DNA of 39,283 nt from an uncultured Chlorobiaceae bacterium (GTDB lineage Bacteria; Bacteroidota; Chlorobiia; Chlorobiales; Chlorobiaceae), in contig CAINOC010000031.1 in NCBI GenBank assembly GCA_903851385.1, positions 1-39,283 of the forward strand, given 5' to 3'. The notes beneath the pieces are model-generated. The model did no database searches and was not told the DNA's origin. It saw only the letters and a list, made by a program, of their open reading frames with translations. Positions 1 through 11,900 of this stretch are shown piece after piece; positions within the stretch are counted from its first letter, which is position 1, and the number at the start of each line of letters is the position of its first letter. Made by a program: the position numbers and the translations under genes.

Positions 1-282
1 GTTTGGAGCTGGTTTCTGTCTGAGGGTACCCTGTAACACCTTTTTTCAGTCAACAATGCTTATAATCAGGGGTTATTACGCTTTTGATCAAGGATTCACT
101 GAAATTTTCAAATATTTTCGATCTTGAAATATCAATATAACGTATTATTATATAATATCATAGCGTCTTTTCGTTCATACACTAATTATACGATAAAATC
201 AGCAAGCTTTGAAGAGAGCGATTGGCGCAAAGAACAAATCAAGAAATACCACCCCTAAACTTGATTACTGATCTTGGTTGGC
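1..282. other. AT-rich leading intergenic stretch
   Basis: No convincing gene or RNA is visible in the first 282 bases. The stretch is AT-rich, especially around 100-200, and contains a short palindrome (AGGGTACCCT) near position 24. It lies downstream of the minus-strand radical SAM gene. No clear hairpin with a T-tract was found, so a terminator cannot be assigned. Confidence 0.4.
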
Positions 283-1218
283 TTATTCCTTGATTACCCA
301 GTAAGGCTCGCCTTCGTGTTCGACCAGTTTGAACCTCCCTGTTGCAAGCATATCCTGCATGATTGCGTTAACTTTATCGGTATCTCCGGGAAAACAATCT
401 GTAATGGCTTTCTGCAGTTCCCGCTGCTGTACAGGATGTCGCGAAACGATGTCTGACACAGCATGAAGCAAATCTGGTGCACTCCGCAGATCCATCGTCC
501 CTTTGACCGGATGAACAACCGTTGCCACCGTTGAAAGGATCTTGATAGCCTGCTCAATGCGTTCTCCGGAGGGAATGTGAACTTTCTGTTCGGGCGCCGG
601 GCGGGTAGGAAGCACAAGATGCACCATATCGGGATTGATCTCTTTCATTACTGCAGCTAGATCATGAAGCGCTTCATCCGAGTCGTTGATACCGCCAAGC
701 AGCATCACCTCAATCCAGAGCCGCCCTTTATATTCCTTTCTAAAAGCCACTAAGCCATCTACATGCTGCCTAAAGGTCAACCCTGCGGCAGGACGATCTA
801 TTTCGGCATGAAGGGTTTCCGAGCCGGCGTTAAGCGATGGCAGCACTGCATCAGCCTGCAAGAGCTCCTCACGCACTTCCGGCAGATATAAAAGAGAGCC
901 ATTGGTAATCACTGCAACAGGCGTGGTGGTCAGCTTTTTAACCTCGCCAATAAGCCATCCGATCCCCTTGTACAGCATTGTTTCACCTGACCCGACAAAG
1001 GTTATCCAGTCAAGTGAAGTGTGTGCGGCAACAGCCTCTTTAATCTCCTCAAGAATTTCTTCGCGGGGAAAGAACTCCTGCCTTTCGGTGACAAATGTTC
1101 TGGTTTTTCCCAACTGGCAGTAAACACAGTTCCAAGTGCAGCTTTTTGAAGGAAGCAGGTCGACACCAAGTGACTGGCCAAGTCGTTTAGATGATATGGG
1201 GCCGAAAATGTATTTCAT
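283..1218 (-). CDS. Radical SAM protein (Elp3/MoaA-like fold)
   Basis: This 311-residue protein has the radical SAM iron-sulfur motif CX3CX2C at Cys27, Cys31 and Cys34, close to the N-terminus. After it come segments expected of a SAM-binding barrel, such as VGSGE near residue 76 and VITNGS near residue 103. The family cleaves S-adenosylmethionine with a [4Fe-4S] cluster to start radical chemistry; the substrate here is unknown. The N-terminal GPISSKRLGQSLGVDLLP resembles a widespread family of uncharacterised radical SAM proteins. The C-terminal 80 residues look like a small winged-helix-type extension (inference). The gene starts 9 nt after the stop of the BCH2/PucC transporter, so the two are probably co-transcribed. 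That makes a pigment- or membrane-linked role possible but unproven. Confidence 0.85.
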   Translation of the reverse strand: MKYIFGPISSKRLGQSLGVDLLPSKSCTWNCVYCQLGKTRTFVTERQEFFPREEILEEIKEAVAAHTSLDWITFVGSGETMLYKGIGWLIGEVKKLTTTPVAVITNGSLLYLPEVREELLQADAVLPSLNAGSETLHAEIDRPAAGLTFRQHVDGLVAFRKEYKGRLWIEVMLLGGINDSDEALHDLAAVMKEINPDMVHLVLPTRPAPEQKVHIPSGERIEQAIKILSTVATVVHPVKGTMDLRSAPDLLHAVSDIVSRHPVQQRELQKAITDCFPGDTDKVNAIMQDMLATGRFKLVEHEGEPYWVIKE

Positions 1219-1227
1219 AGCGTCATA

Positions 1228-2574
1228 TCATCCTTGTTGGGCAAGGGCAAGTTCAGCCATCTTTGCTTCGCTTTCAGCCTCAAACGCCTCTTTTGAAATA
1301 TGCGGCAACACAAGACTAGCGATGGTAAAGGCGATCATTTCTATAGCAAAAATAGTGACATAGGCCCAGACATACTGGCCGGAAAGATGGTAGACCGTAT
1401 CAATAATAATGCCTGCTCCAAGGTGGCCGATAAAAATTGCAAGACTTTGCGCTGTACCCCATAGCCCAATGTAGACACCGCTGCGACCTGCAGTCATGGA
1501 CATCATCATAGATATATTGGAAACGCTGGATGCACCAAGACCGATCCCGGTCACGACGAGAGCGATACGAAGAAACTGGACATCACGGATAAACGCTGCT
1601 GCGATCAGCAGGCCAAAGCCGACAATACAAAACATATTACCGATGAAAGCACCACGTTTCTGCCCTATGCGGTTAAGCAGAAAGCCCGTTATAAGCATAA
1701 AAATCAGCTGGGTACCACCCATGGTGGGGCGGAAAAGCTTGGTTGTCTCACCGACTTTCATCTTGAAAACATGAGCACCGAAAGGGTCCATGACAATCTC
1801 GTTGGCAAAAAGAGCAAAAATCGAAATAAAGATATAGGAAGCAAAAAGCAGGGTTTTTGGCGATGAAGAGAGCAGCTTGATGGACTGCGAAAAAGAGATC
1901 GCATGCTTGCTCTTGCCCTCTTTTACTTCAGCGTTGCGCTTTTCAATACCAAGCACAGCAAAAAGACCGATACCAAGGGCAATCAGACCGCCGATTTCCG
2001 CCACCTTCATGAGACGCTCGGGGGTAAAAACATCAAGATACGATCCGACAATACGGGTGGAAACAATGGTGGTGAGCACCATCAGCGTCCAGCTTGCTCC
2101 AGTAACCTTTCCGATATTCTCCTCACCAACCGTATCAGCAAGCAAAGCATAATAGGCTGTTGTTGCAACCTGCAGTCCGAAGCCGAATACAAGAAAAATA
2201 ATGGCTAGCTTCAAGAGACCGATATCCTTCATCATGGCAGGAAGCATCTCGGACAGTGCCACTCCGGCTATTCTGACCTCATAGGCAGCAGCAGGGGCAA
2301 GCATGAAGGAAAAGACACAGCAGAAAAGGCCAAGCAGAACATAGGGAGTACGCTTCAATCCAAAAATCTGTGAACGATCCGAGAGGTTACCCGCCCACAC
2401 CTTGACGCCGAAAATCGCCAGCAACTCCTTAAGACTTATCAGACCGAAAACAATGGTAGCGGAAATACGAAGCTCGGTGGTCATAACCCGGTTGAGGGTA
2501 TCAAGCAGAAAGCCGAGCATGATGCCGAAGCCCATCTGGAAAAGGGAGAGGCGGACAAGATTGATTTTCTTCAT
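1228..2574 (-). CDS. BCH2/PucC-family major facilitator protein
   Basis: The product is a polytopic membrane protein of 448 residues, counted from the ATG at 2574 that gives MKKINLVRLSLFQMGFG. An upstream in-frame extension of 16 residues exists but looks unlike the family. There are about 12 hydrophobic segments, with the PucC-like early segment RLSLFQMGFGIMLGFLLDTLNRVM. PucC/LhaA/BCH2 proteins are major-facilitator relatives required for light-harvesting complex or bacteriochlorophyll handling in phototrophs. Presence here is the main pointer to a green sulfur bacterium. The gene lies 112 nt downstream of the recD2-like gene and directly upstream of the radical SAM gene, same strand. Only a weak Shine-Dalgarno sequence is visible. 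Exact substrate is unknown. Confidence 0.85.
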   Translation of the reverse strand: MKKINLVRLSLFQMGFGIMLGFLLDTLNRVMTTELRISATIVFGLISLKELLAIFGVKVWAGNLSDRSQIFGLKRTPYVLLGLFCCVFSFMLAPAAAYEVRIAGVALSEMLPAMMKDIGLLKLAIIFLVFGFGLQVATTAYYALLADTVGEENIGKVTGASWTLMVLTTIVSTRIVGSYLDVFTPERLMKVAEIGGLIALGIGLFAVLGIEKRNAEVKEGKSKHAISFSQSIKLLSSSPKTLLFASYIFISIFALFANEIVMDPFGAHVFKMKVGETTKLFRPTMGGTQLIFMLITGFLLNRIGQKRGAFIGNMFCIVGFGLLIAAAFIRDVQFLRIALVVTGIGLGASSVSNISMMMSMTAGRSGVYIGLWGTAQSLAIFIGHLGAGIIIDTVYHLSGQYVWAYVTIFAIEMIAFTIASLVLPHISKEAFEAESEAKMAELALAQQG

Positions 2575-2686
2575 AAAACTGCACTCATGTTTTTCGGGAA
2601 TATCAGGGTATACGCAGCACATGTGTTCACGCTTTCAGAGTGACCCCTGTAAGCATGGCTCGAAATATAACAAAAAAGCGGAATGA

Positions 2687-4891
2687 TTATTGTCGGAGGG
2701 GATCGACTGTTTCACCTGAAATTCTAGCGACGAGACCTGTGAGTCGTTGGGATGAACGTCGGTTGCCAATAGCCATGGCAAGAGCTTTAGGATCGCCAAT
2801 GATCATTACGAGCTTTTTAGCCCTTGTCACTGCGGTATAGATGAGGTTTCTTTCAAGAAGCGAATAGTGCTGCATGGAGAGAGGGATAACCACTGCAGGA
2901 TATTCTGACCCCTGACTTTTATGAATAGTGATGGCATACCCCAGGGCAATTTCATCAAGTTCCCCGAACTCATAAACGACCTCTCTGTCGTCATAAAGAA
3001 CACTGAGCGCGCTCTCTTCTTCATTGACAGTAACAATGCTGCCTATATCTCCGTTGAAAACCTCCTTGTCGTAGTTATTAACCATCTGAATCACCTTGTC
3101 ACCCTCGGCATAGATAGTTCCGAAACGTTCAAGTTTTCGAACGGCATGAGGGTTGAGTGTTGCCTGTAACAGAGAGTTCAGGGCTTTGGTGCCAAGCGGC
3201 CCTTTGTTCATTGGGGTAAGCACATGAATATCCCTGAGCGGATCAAGTCCGAAACGTTTGGGAATCCGGTCAGCAACCACCCGAAGAAGCCTTCGCTGAA
3301 TATCTTCAGTACTCGCGGATGGTACTACATAAAAATCTGAAAGCTCTTTCCCCGCAGTCTGGACGGGCTGCTCTCCACGATTGATGCGGTGAGCATTGAC
3401 AATAATACTCGACGTTTGAGCCTGACGGAATATCTCTGTCAGACGCACTACAGGCAGAACACCGGATTGAATCATATCGGCAAGGACAAATCCCGGCCCG
3501 ACCGGAGGAAGCTGGTCAACATCACCGGCAAACATCAGGGCCGAACGATCTGAAATAGCTGCCAGCAGACGGTTCATCAGCACCACATCAATCATGGAGG
3601 CTTCGTCGACTATAACAACATCAGCTTCAAGAGGATATGAGAAGCCTCTTTTAAAATCACGCGCAAAAGGATCAAACTCAAGCAGGCGGTGAATGGTTTT
3701 TGCTTCCCTGCCGGTAGCTTCAGAGAGCCTTTTTGCCGCCCTGCCCGTAGGAGCACAGAGAACAAATTTCAGCATCCCTGTACCGAGTATTTTAAGGATG
3801 GTATTTATGATAGTGGTTTTGCCGACCCCGGGGCCGCCGGTTATAATCATCAGTTTGCTGGAGAGTGCAAGCGAAACGGCACTGCGCTGCGATTCAGAGA
3901 GTTCAAGTTTCGATTGTTTTTCCGCCTTTGCAATAGCTGCTGGGGCTTCAATAGTTCCCCAGGGAAGCTTGCCATTCTGGATCCGGCCAATGCTGCACGC
4001 TACGCCCGTCTCGGCATTGAAGAGATGCCGGAGATAAAAGCTTCGTTCACCCTGATCATCAACGGCAACAAGAGTGCCGATGGAAAGTTCTGCCTTGACA
4101 GCCTCATCAAGCACGGTTGCCGGTATATTCAGGAGCCTCATAAAGGCTTCAACAAGCTTCTTTTCAGGAACCCGGCAGTGCCCTTCAGAAGAGAGTTCCT
4201 GCAGTACATGAGCAATACCGGCCCTGGCCCTCATTGGAGAATCTGAGGGCATACCGATATTCAGAGCAATCTGATCGGCTGTTTTAAATCCTATCCCTGG
4301 TATGTCAAGCGTAAGACGGTATGGGTTATTTCGCACTATGGCAACAGCGTCTGCACCATAAGCCCTGTATATCCTTACAGCACGTGCAGTGCCGACTCCA
4401 TGGGAGTGCAGAAAGACAATAATCTCCTTTACCGCCTTCTGCTCGGCCCATGCTGCAACAACCTGTTTCATGCGCTTGGTGCCGATACCGGGAAGCTCAA
4501 GAAGTCTTTCAGGGTGATCCTCAATAACGTTGAAAACCTCCAGCCCAAAAGCACTAATGAGCACATGCGCCAGGTGGGGGCCTATGCCTTTTACCATTCC
4601 TGACGAAAGATATTTGCTTATACCGTCAAGAGTATCAGGTGATATAACCGCCAAGTGGCGTGCCTTGAACTGCAGGCCCCATGTTTTATCGTTTTGCCAT
4701 ATCCCCACAGCCTCGACATGCTGACCCGTGGTAACGGCGGCAATACACCCCACGACCGTGACCGAGTCACGCTCCCCTTTTACGACAAGACGTAAAACAC
4801 TAAAGCCGGAGGTTTCACTGAAAAAAGTCACCCTGTCCACCACACCGGCGACTCGTTCCTCTCCGGGAGTACCGTTTACGATCTCATTCAT
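2687..4891 (-). CDS. recD2: RecD2-type ATP-dependent DNA helicase
   Basis: A 734-residue SF1 helicase of the RecD/TraA family. The N-terminal third carries helix-hairpin-helix-like segments typical of RecD2 (LPGIGTKR near 134, IPGIGFKTAD near 197). The Walker A motif GGPGVGKTT is at about 352-360, motif II VDEASM at about 428-433, and the late motifs ITIHKSQGSEYP and YTAVTRAKK are near the C-terminus. RecD2 proteins are 5'-3' helicases that act without RecBC and take part in DNA repair. The long N-terminal region separates it from the RecD subunit of RecBCD. The start at 4891 is preceded by AAGG at a spacing of 9; a second ATG four bases upstream is out of frame and closes at once. Confidence 0.93.
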   Translation of the reverse strand: MNEIVNGTPGEERVAGVVDRVTFFSETSGFSVLRLVVKGERDSVTVVGCIAAVTTGQHVEAVGIWQNDKTWGLQFKARHLAVISPDTLDGISKYLSSGMVKGIGPHLAHVLISAFGLEVFNVIEDHPERLLELPGIGTKRMKQVVAAWAEQKAVKEIIVFLHSHGVGTARAVRIYRAYGADAVAIVRNNPYRLTLDIPGIGFKTADQIALNIGMPSDSPMRARAGIAHVLQELSSEGHCRVPEKKLVEAFMRLLNIPATVLDEAVKAELSIGTLVAVDDQGERSFYLRHLFNAETGVACSIGRIQNGKLPWGTIEAPAAIAKAEKQSKLELSESQRSAVSLALSSKLMIITGGPGVGKTTIINTILKILGTGMLKFVLCAPTGRAAKRLSEATGREAKTIHRLLEFDPFARDFKRGFSYPLEADVVIVDEASMIDVVLMNRLLAAISDRSALMFAGDVDQLPPVGPGFVLADMIQSGVLPVVRLTEIFRQAQTSSIIVNAHRINRGEQPVQTAGKELSDFYVVPSASTEDIQRRLLRVVADRIPKRFGLDPLRDIHVLTPMNKGPLGTKALNSLLQATLNPHAVRKLERFGTIYAEGDKVIQMVNNYDKEVFNGDIGSIVTVNEEESALSVLYDDREVVYEFGELDEIALGYAITIHKSQGSEYPAVVIPLSMQHYSLLERNLIYTAVTRAKKLVMIIGDPKALAMAIGNRRSSQRLTGLVARISGETVDPLRQ

Positions 4892-4940
4892 TCATGAAGG
4901 CCTTCGTGGTTAACTGACAATTTCTGAATCTCTTTGAAAC

Positions 4941-4965
4941 TTAACCTTAACACTGTAAAGGTTAA
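4941..4965. promoter_or_regulatory. 8-bp inverted repeat, possible operator
   Basis: TTAACCTT (4941-4948) and AAGGTTAA (4958-4965) form a perfect 8-bp inverted repeat separated by 9 bases. It lies in the 232-nt region between the divergent recD2-like gene and the toxin-antitoxin pair. A symmetric site here could be an operator for the antitoxin or a structured element for either transcript. Which gene it serves cannot be decided from sequence alone. Confidence 0.3.
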
Positions 4966-5123
4966 TGCTGGACAACGATTTTGACAATAATATATCGCTT
5001 CACACAGGTTAAAGGAATTCCGGTGGTCGTTTGAATATTTATTATATTTCTGAAGAGTATAGCCTCTCTCGTTACAACTTCAGAATGGATAGTGCTCGTT
5101 AACAACAATTAGATCCCTATGCT

Positions 5124-5342
5124 ATGCAGAATACCATCGAAATAGCGAAACTTTCCAGAGAGGAAAAACTGCAGGTAATGGAAGCTATTTGGACAGATCT
5201 CTCTCTTGAAGAGGATAAGGTAACCTCACCTGACTGGCACAATCAAGCTTTGCAGGAAACAGAGCATCAGTTTGGTACAGGAAAAGAAAAAATTATTGAC
5301 TGGCTAGGGGCGAAAAAAGAACTCCGAAAACGATCAGAATGA
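5124..5342 (+). CDS. Antitoxin, addiction module component family
   Basis: A 72-residue acidic, helical protein that resembles the short addiction-module antitoxins paired with RelE/ParE toxins. The N-terminal pattern IAKLSREEKLQVMEAIWTDL is typical, followed by a Trp-containing segment (SPDWHNQAL) and a charged tail. The stop overlaps the toxin start as ATGA (5339-5342), so the two are translationally coupled. It would neutralise the toxin by direct binding and probably bind its own promoter, as is usual for type II modules. Family recognition is good; target specificity is unknown. Confidence 0.85.
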   Translation: MQNTIEIAKLSREEKLQVMEAIWTDLSLEEDKVTSPDWHNQALQETEHQFGTGKEKIIDWLGAKKELRKRSE

Positions 5343-5635
5343 AAATCAGAATTCTCTCTTCCGCTCTGGATGATTTGTATGAAGGTCGGCTATTCTATGA
5401 GAAACAGGGTGAAGGATTAGGAGAGTACTTCTTAGATTCTCTATTTTCCGATATTGATTCTCTGACCCTTTATGGAGGTATCCATCCAACTTTTTTCGGC
5501 TATCACCGGATGCTATCCAAAAGATTTCCATACGCCATTTATTACAAGCTTGAAGACAAATCTGTTACTGTGGTTTGGAGAGTGCTTGACTTGCGCCGTA
5601 ACCCTAGGAAGATCAGAAAATCACTTGAGAAATAA
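5339..5635 (+). CDS. RelE/ParE-superfamily toxin
   Basis: A 98-residue basic protein. Its C-terminal half has the pattern RFPYAIYYKLEDKSVTVVWRVLDLRRNP, which is characteristic of plasmid-stabilisation RelE/ParE-like toxins. The N-terminus (MKIRILSSALDDLYEGRLFYE) also fits, with beta-strand then helix. Such toxins either cleave mRNA at the ribosome (RelE) or inhibit gyrase (ParE); the sequence does not decide between them. Both module partners look intact, unlike the remnant near 14.1 kb. About 100 nt separate its stop from the TPP riboswitch. Confidence 0.85.
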   Translation: MKIRILSSALDDLYEGRLFYEKQGEGLGEYFLDSLFSDIDSLTLYGGIHPTFFGYHRMLSKRFPYAIYYKLEDKSVTVVWRVLDLRRNPRKIRKSLEK

Positions 5636-5737
5636 CTGCAATATTTTCATGAATAGCTATGTCCTCAATAGCTCTATGCCTGCCCTGCCTTATTTGTAAA
5701 ATATGGTGAATTTAAGTATTGTGCCGTTAGATTCTCC

Positions 5738-5834
5738 TCTTGGGGGTGCTTGATTTTTTTGCAGCCAAAATGGCCCAAAAAAGTCGGCTGAGAATAAACC
5801 CTTGTAACTTGATGCAGGTAATGCTGACGCAAGA
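5738..5834 (+). promoter_or_regulatory. TPP riboswitch (THI element)
   Basis: The region upstream of thiC contains the conserved THI-element blocks in order. They are GGGGGTGCT (5742-5750), CTGAGA (5788-5793), ACCCTTGTAACTTGAT (about 5798-5813), CAGGTAATGCTGACGC (about 5815-5830) and CAAGA. The closing P1 stem pairs TCTTG (5738-5742) with CAAGA (5830-5834) perfectly. Such elements bind thiamine pyrophosphate and lower expression of thiamine synthesis genes. Downstream, ACCTGCA (5852-5858) is complementary to TGCAGGT (5813-5819) inside the aptamer. The two structures would exclude each other, which is a plausible expression switch (inference). There is no obvious T-rich terminator and no clear Shine-Dalgarno before thiC. 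Confidence 0.93.
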
Positions 5835-5874
5835 AAAGATGGACGCGGTTCACCTGCACTGCCTGCTTGTTTAA

Positions 5875-7584
<1,710 letters not shown>

Positions 7585-7599
7585 ATGCTGAGGGGCGAG

Positions 7600-7693
7600 T
7601 GCTGAGAGAAATAGTTGGCAGTCGGCAATGGGCAGTGGGCAAGGGGAAAAAAGAGGGATAGTTGGCGGTGGACAGTGAGCGGGATCACTGTCC
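7600..7693. repeat. Imperfect GGCAGT-type repeats and hairpin between thiC and tpiA
   Basis: Between the convergent thiC and tpiA the sequence is a run of degenerate short units (GGCAGT, GGCAAT, GGGCAGT, GGGCAA, GGCGGT, GGACAGT). It is followed by a perfect 9-bp hairpin, GGACAGTGA (7670-7678) with TCACTGTCC (7685-7693) and a 6-nt loop. No T-tract follows on either strand, so it is not a standard intrinsic terminator, though it may end or protect transcripts. Confidence 0.5.
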
Positions 7694-7712
7694 GTTACCT
7701 AGGTAGGAAGAA

Positions 7713-8468
7713 TTAGACTGAGGCAGCCTGGATGATTGCGGTGAAATCTTCGGCGTTGAGGCTGGCTCCTCCGATAAGACCACCGTCGATATTCGGCATT
7801 GCAAAGAGTTCTGCTGCATTGGAAGGCTTGACGCTTCCACCGTACTGAATACGGACAAGGCGGAAGGCTGGCTCGCCATAGAGCTCACCAATGAGTGTAC
7901 GAATCTGGAGATGAACCTCATCAGCCTGAGCGGAAGATGCTGTTTTTCCAGTACCGATAGCCCATACCGGCTCGTAAGCAATTACAATCGCTCCAATATG
8001 GCTGATACCCGCTAAACCTTCGCGTATCTGAGTGGAAATAACCGTTTCAGTCACTCCTGATTCACGCTCAGCAAGCGTTTCACCGACACACAGAATAACC
8101 TTCAGTCCTTCACTCAACGCTTTTTTAATCCGGAGATTCACCGTAACGTTGGTCTCGCCAAAGAACTGACGACGTTCCGAGTGACCGATAATCACATAAG
8201 AACAGCCGATAGCATTGATCATTCTGGCCGATACCTCTCCGGTAAACGCTCCATCATTCTCATAATGGCAGTTCTGCGCAACAAGGTGAATATCACTTTC
8301 TTCAAGCAGCTGACCTACAGCATCCAAAGCAAGATAGGTTGGCGCCAGGCCAACATCGCATCCTGAAAACCCTTCACCAAGCGCCTCGATAACATCCGCA
8401 GCAAGCGTTACCGATTCCGCTACGGTATTATTCATCTTCCAGTTGCCAACAACAATTTTTTTTCGCAT
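7713..8468 (-). CDS. tpiA: Triosephosphate isomerase
   Basis: A 251-residue TIM-barrel enzyme interconverting dihydroxyacetone phosphate and glyceraldehyde 3-phosphate. The catalytic residues are in place: Lys11 in GNWKMN, His96 in IIGHSERR and Glu166 in [11 protein letters not shown]. The phosphate-binding stretches YGGSV and GLIGGASL are near the C-terminus. Length is standard. It serves glycolysis and gluconeogenesis, and supplies triose phosphates for carbon assimilation. The small gene upstream ends 2 nt before its start, so the two probably share a transcript. Confidence 0.97.
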   Translation of the reverse strand: MRKKIVVGNWKMNNTVAESVTLAADVIEALGEGFSGCDVGLAPTYLALDAVGQLLEESDIHLVAQNCHYENDGAFTGEVSARMINAIGCSYVIIGHSERRQFFGETNVTVNLRIKKALSEGLKVILCVGETLAERESGVTETVISTQIREGLAGISHIGAIVIAYEPVWAIGTGKTASSAQADEVHLQIRTLIGELYGEPAFRLVRIQYGGSVKPSNAAELFAMPNIDGGLIGGASLNAEDFTAIIQAASV

Positions 8469-8470
8469 TT

Positions 8471-8719
8471 CTAATAATCGGTTATGACATCACAATAAAT
8501 ACGGTCAATCTGATCCAGACTGAACCGGTGTTTTCCCGAACGGGCATCCTTAAGCTCAACATCATTACTGCCAACAGCAATAATGGTACCATGCCACACT
8601 CTATCTTCAGTGGTTACCAAGTTGATTTCACGATTCAACAGGCCCTGATTACCTCCGATCCTGTCCTTACGATATATAATTTGACGTTTTCCCATTGCAG
8701 AGCTGGTTTGAGTTACCAT
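8471..8719 (-). CDS. Small hypothetical protein, possible Sm-like beta fold
   Basis: About 82 residues from the ATG at 8719; a TTG three codons earlier could also be used, and a later Met ([10 protein letters not shown]) is possible. No clear Shine-Dalgarno helps choose. I do not recognise the family. The C-terminal 50 residues alternate short hydrophobic strands with turns ([39 protein letters not shown]), which would suit a small beta-barrel of the Sm/Hfq type; this is inference only. Its stop lies 2 nt before tpiA, so co-expression is likely. Confidence 0.65.
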   Translation of the reverse strand: MVTQTSSAMGKRQIIYRKDRIGGNQGLLNREINLVTTEDRVWHGTIIAVGSNDVELKDARSGKHRFSLDQIDRIYCDVITDY

Positions 8720-8903
8720 TATGAACAAAAATCAAAAGCGCACTATAACCTGTTCCACAACAACGAGATACAAAATCATCATCCCCTTATGTATCACCCA
8801 CGAAACAAATCCCGCTTTTTTGCTGTCGGAAATATACGAATCACAAGGATAATACAAGGCTGAATTATTTTCTAGTAAGCAGAGACTGTGAACATTGACA
8901 ATC

Positions 8904-11900
8904 TCAGCGGTCAAACTCTGTCAGGTGCTGTCCAGCGCTCTGCAATCCTTCGGCACACATCTCATCGATCAAATTCAACGCTCGATTACGTAGTGGCTGA
9001 GCTTCCAATTGAGCATACGCTCGAAAGACAAGCTTACCAGCAAGCATCTCATCCCCAGCAATTGCAGTACGAATGTCCCTCGCCTGCTCTGAGCATTTAG
9101 CAACAAAAGTCTCGCAGACATCAAGGATGGTTTTTGGTACACGCTGACGTGTATTATCGAGCGCATTCAGCAAGAAAGTAGGTTCTTCTGCAAAGGATTG
9201 GCTGAAGAGAAAATAACTAATTAAAGCATCAAAGTCAGCAAGTTGTAGTTCTGGTTGATGACACAAATACCAAAAGCAATGGGCAGCATTTCTCCGAACG
9301 CTTTCGTCTTCATCATTAAAAAGACGTAGCAAGGCAGGCTCACACCAAGAACGGCAAGAAGGTAAAACGAGGTTTTGACTCGCAACCTCCGCCGCCCCAA
9401 TCCGGCAACCAAGTTTGCCCGTCAACGCTTGCTCTGATAGGTAATCGAGGCTCGGATGATAGAGTCGTGCCAGACATGCCAATCTTCCCCCTGCCTGCAT
9501 TGCCCCCTCAGTGTCCGAAAGAAGCATACGTTCAACAATTACAATCAAGTCGCCTGGATGCTGACGCAATCCTTCAGCAAGAAATCGTTCAACTGAGGGT
9601 GCGGCCAAGAGATTGTTATCGTGCTCAAGTAGTTTCTTGAAAAGCACGATAGCTTTTGCTGGATCATGCACCATAACCGCGAAAATTGTGTTAACTGCAC
9701 ATGCTCGAACTGCCAGATTTCGATCGTGAATGCATAGCTCAAAAGTGTGCTCGAATTCCTTCAAATATGCTATGTCGTAAAAAATAAGTTCACAAATTGC
9801 TTCAAGTCCGTGACAGCGAACTGAGTTAAAACCCCGAAATAACAAATCACCTTCCTTACTGTCATTCGGCTCTGGATCTGGATGCTCCGTTGCCATCTTT
9901 TGAATAAACAGGATTGCATCCTCAGGTAAATGGAACCCCACAATTGTGCCAAGTAAGTCAAGAGCTGCCATCAGACACACTGTCTGATTGGAGTTAAACT
10001 CAAGGCGTGACACTTCAAGTTTTAGTTGAGGATCAACCGCTTCTTGCTTCATTCCATACAGCACATTCATGACATAGCTCGAGTTGGTATCCTTCGGAAA
10101 TCGGAGTGCAAGTCGGGCAAACCGGTCAGGATCTTTCTTAACAAATTCCCGAAAGAGCTCAGCCAATTCGGATGCACCACCTCGCTTTGAGTGGCCTATG
10201 TCGAACCGGCTCCCTTCTTTGTTATACATAGAAATAGCTTCCAACCATTGTTCATCGGACATATCTTGAGCTACTTCTTTAGGAATTGGCGAGACTGGAC
10301 CGAAATATTCGTTGACCAGTGATAGCCGTGGAGAAGCACCAAACTTCATTTGCCACTCTGCAATCTGGATGCGCGCTTCAGAACTACATCGGTTTAGTGC
10401 AAGTGCCGAAGCTAACTCATAAGCTGAGGAACCTCGATGTTGTAAACCATCCGCTGAGCGTTCATAAGGAGTAGTAAATGAAAGAATCGCTAGCTCAATC
10501 TTTAGGAAGTTGTCCTCAGAGCAAAGTGCGGAACACTTTTCGATGAGGTTGCGAGTAGACCAGAATGAACTATTCGAAAACCCACAATGAAAACGTTCTG
10601 GTTCATCTGCCAATAATGCCATAGATTCATCAGCAAAAATCTCAGGTGCAGAACGAAACGCCGGTAGGAGAAAATTGTTTGCAATATAGAGACGGCTTTC
10701 CCGAAGCGAGGCAACAAGAGGTCTTAGAGATTCTGGATTTGCAGTACCAATTTGCTCAATTGCCTTTTCGCATGAAGTAAGATATGCTTCACTGAGACTA
10801 ATATGCTCAAATCGAAAACGGATTGTCCAGATTCTATCTCGAATTAAGCCATCATGAGTACTGTACATGAACGACTCGGAAGCGTGGAGAACGGCAGGTA
10901 ACACATGCTCAAGGACACTTTGAGGCACTGCTGCAGCGCATTTTATCAGATTTTCGACGCCAAATTGATCATCAAGTCGCAAGATCGACTCATGTCCTTC
11001 CGGGATTAAAGCTTGAGCAATGGTGACTTGGCGGTTAAGCCAATGTGCTGCCACTTCTGCATACCAAGTCGGCTGATCGTCGGCCAGACTGTACAAAATA
11101 CTCCAGAATGTTGAGTTAACAGCGATGGGAGCTCGCGCCTTATCTAACGTTCCGTCATCCAAAAGCCGCAAGAACAGATCGAATAAACGCCGACTCTTAC
11201 CGAGATGCACACCCACCCACTCCATAAAACTCCGAAGCCGGTCGCTCCAACTGCCCTCTTTTCCGACAAAAGGTTCTAGCAATTCAGCGACACGATCCCC
11301 ATAAGACTCCGCCCGCATGAGCAAGTAACGAGTCATAAGGTCTGATTGCGAGTTCTCTCTAGATTTGAGCCAGTTCATGATATAACCAAGCCTATCGGCC
11401 ACAACGAAAAGTGTGCGTGAGCCGAAGAATGCTTCCAAAGCGCGTGAAGCGATTCTATCTGAGTTTTGAACGCCAATCTGAAGAGAAGCAAATTCAGAGG
11501 TCAAATATGGCAGGAGAACGTTGAATTCCTCATCGCGTGAATCTGGAAAATTAGCAACAAGCTCCAACACAAGCAACTTAAGATGCGGGCGGATATGCCT
11601 GCTGGCAAGCAATTGTTGGATGTTCTGAATATATCGAAGGAAATCAGCATCTCGAAGATAAACAAGGACTTGACGCAGCTGCGCGCGACGAAACAATTCC
11701 TGATGGTCACTTTCTAACATTACAAAGAATTCTGTATCACCTTTTGCAATGTTCCGAGCAAAACAGTAGTCAAACAGACTTTCATGACCAAATCCATAGC
11801 GTTGCCCCACTAAGCTGAGTACACCTTCAGCCACCATTACTGCGAGAAATTCCGGTGAGAATTCATCTAATTTTGCTTTTGGTAAAGAGAGTTCCTCGGT

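Noticed and set aside
1228-2622. Longer start for the BCH2/PucC gene at 2622
   Set aside because: The extra 16 residues (MCCVYPDIPEKHECSF) are polar and do not fit the family; the next Met begins the expected sequence.
3689-4246. Long open frame on the plus strand inside the helicase gene
   Set aside because: It lies fully opposite the well-supported recD2-like gene, has no family features and no ribosome site.
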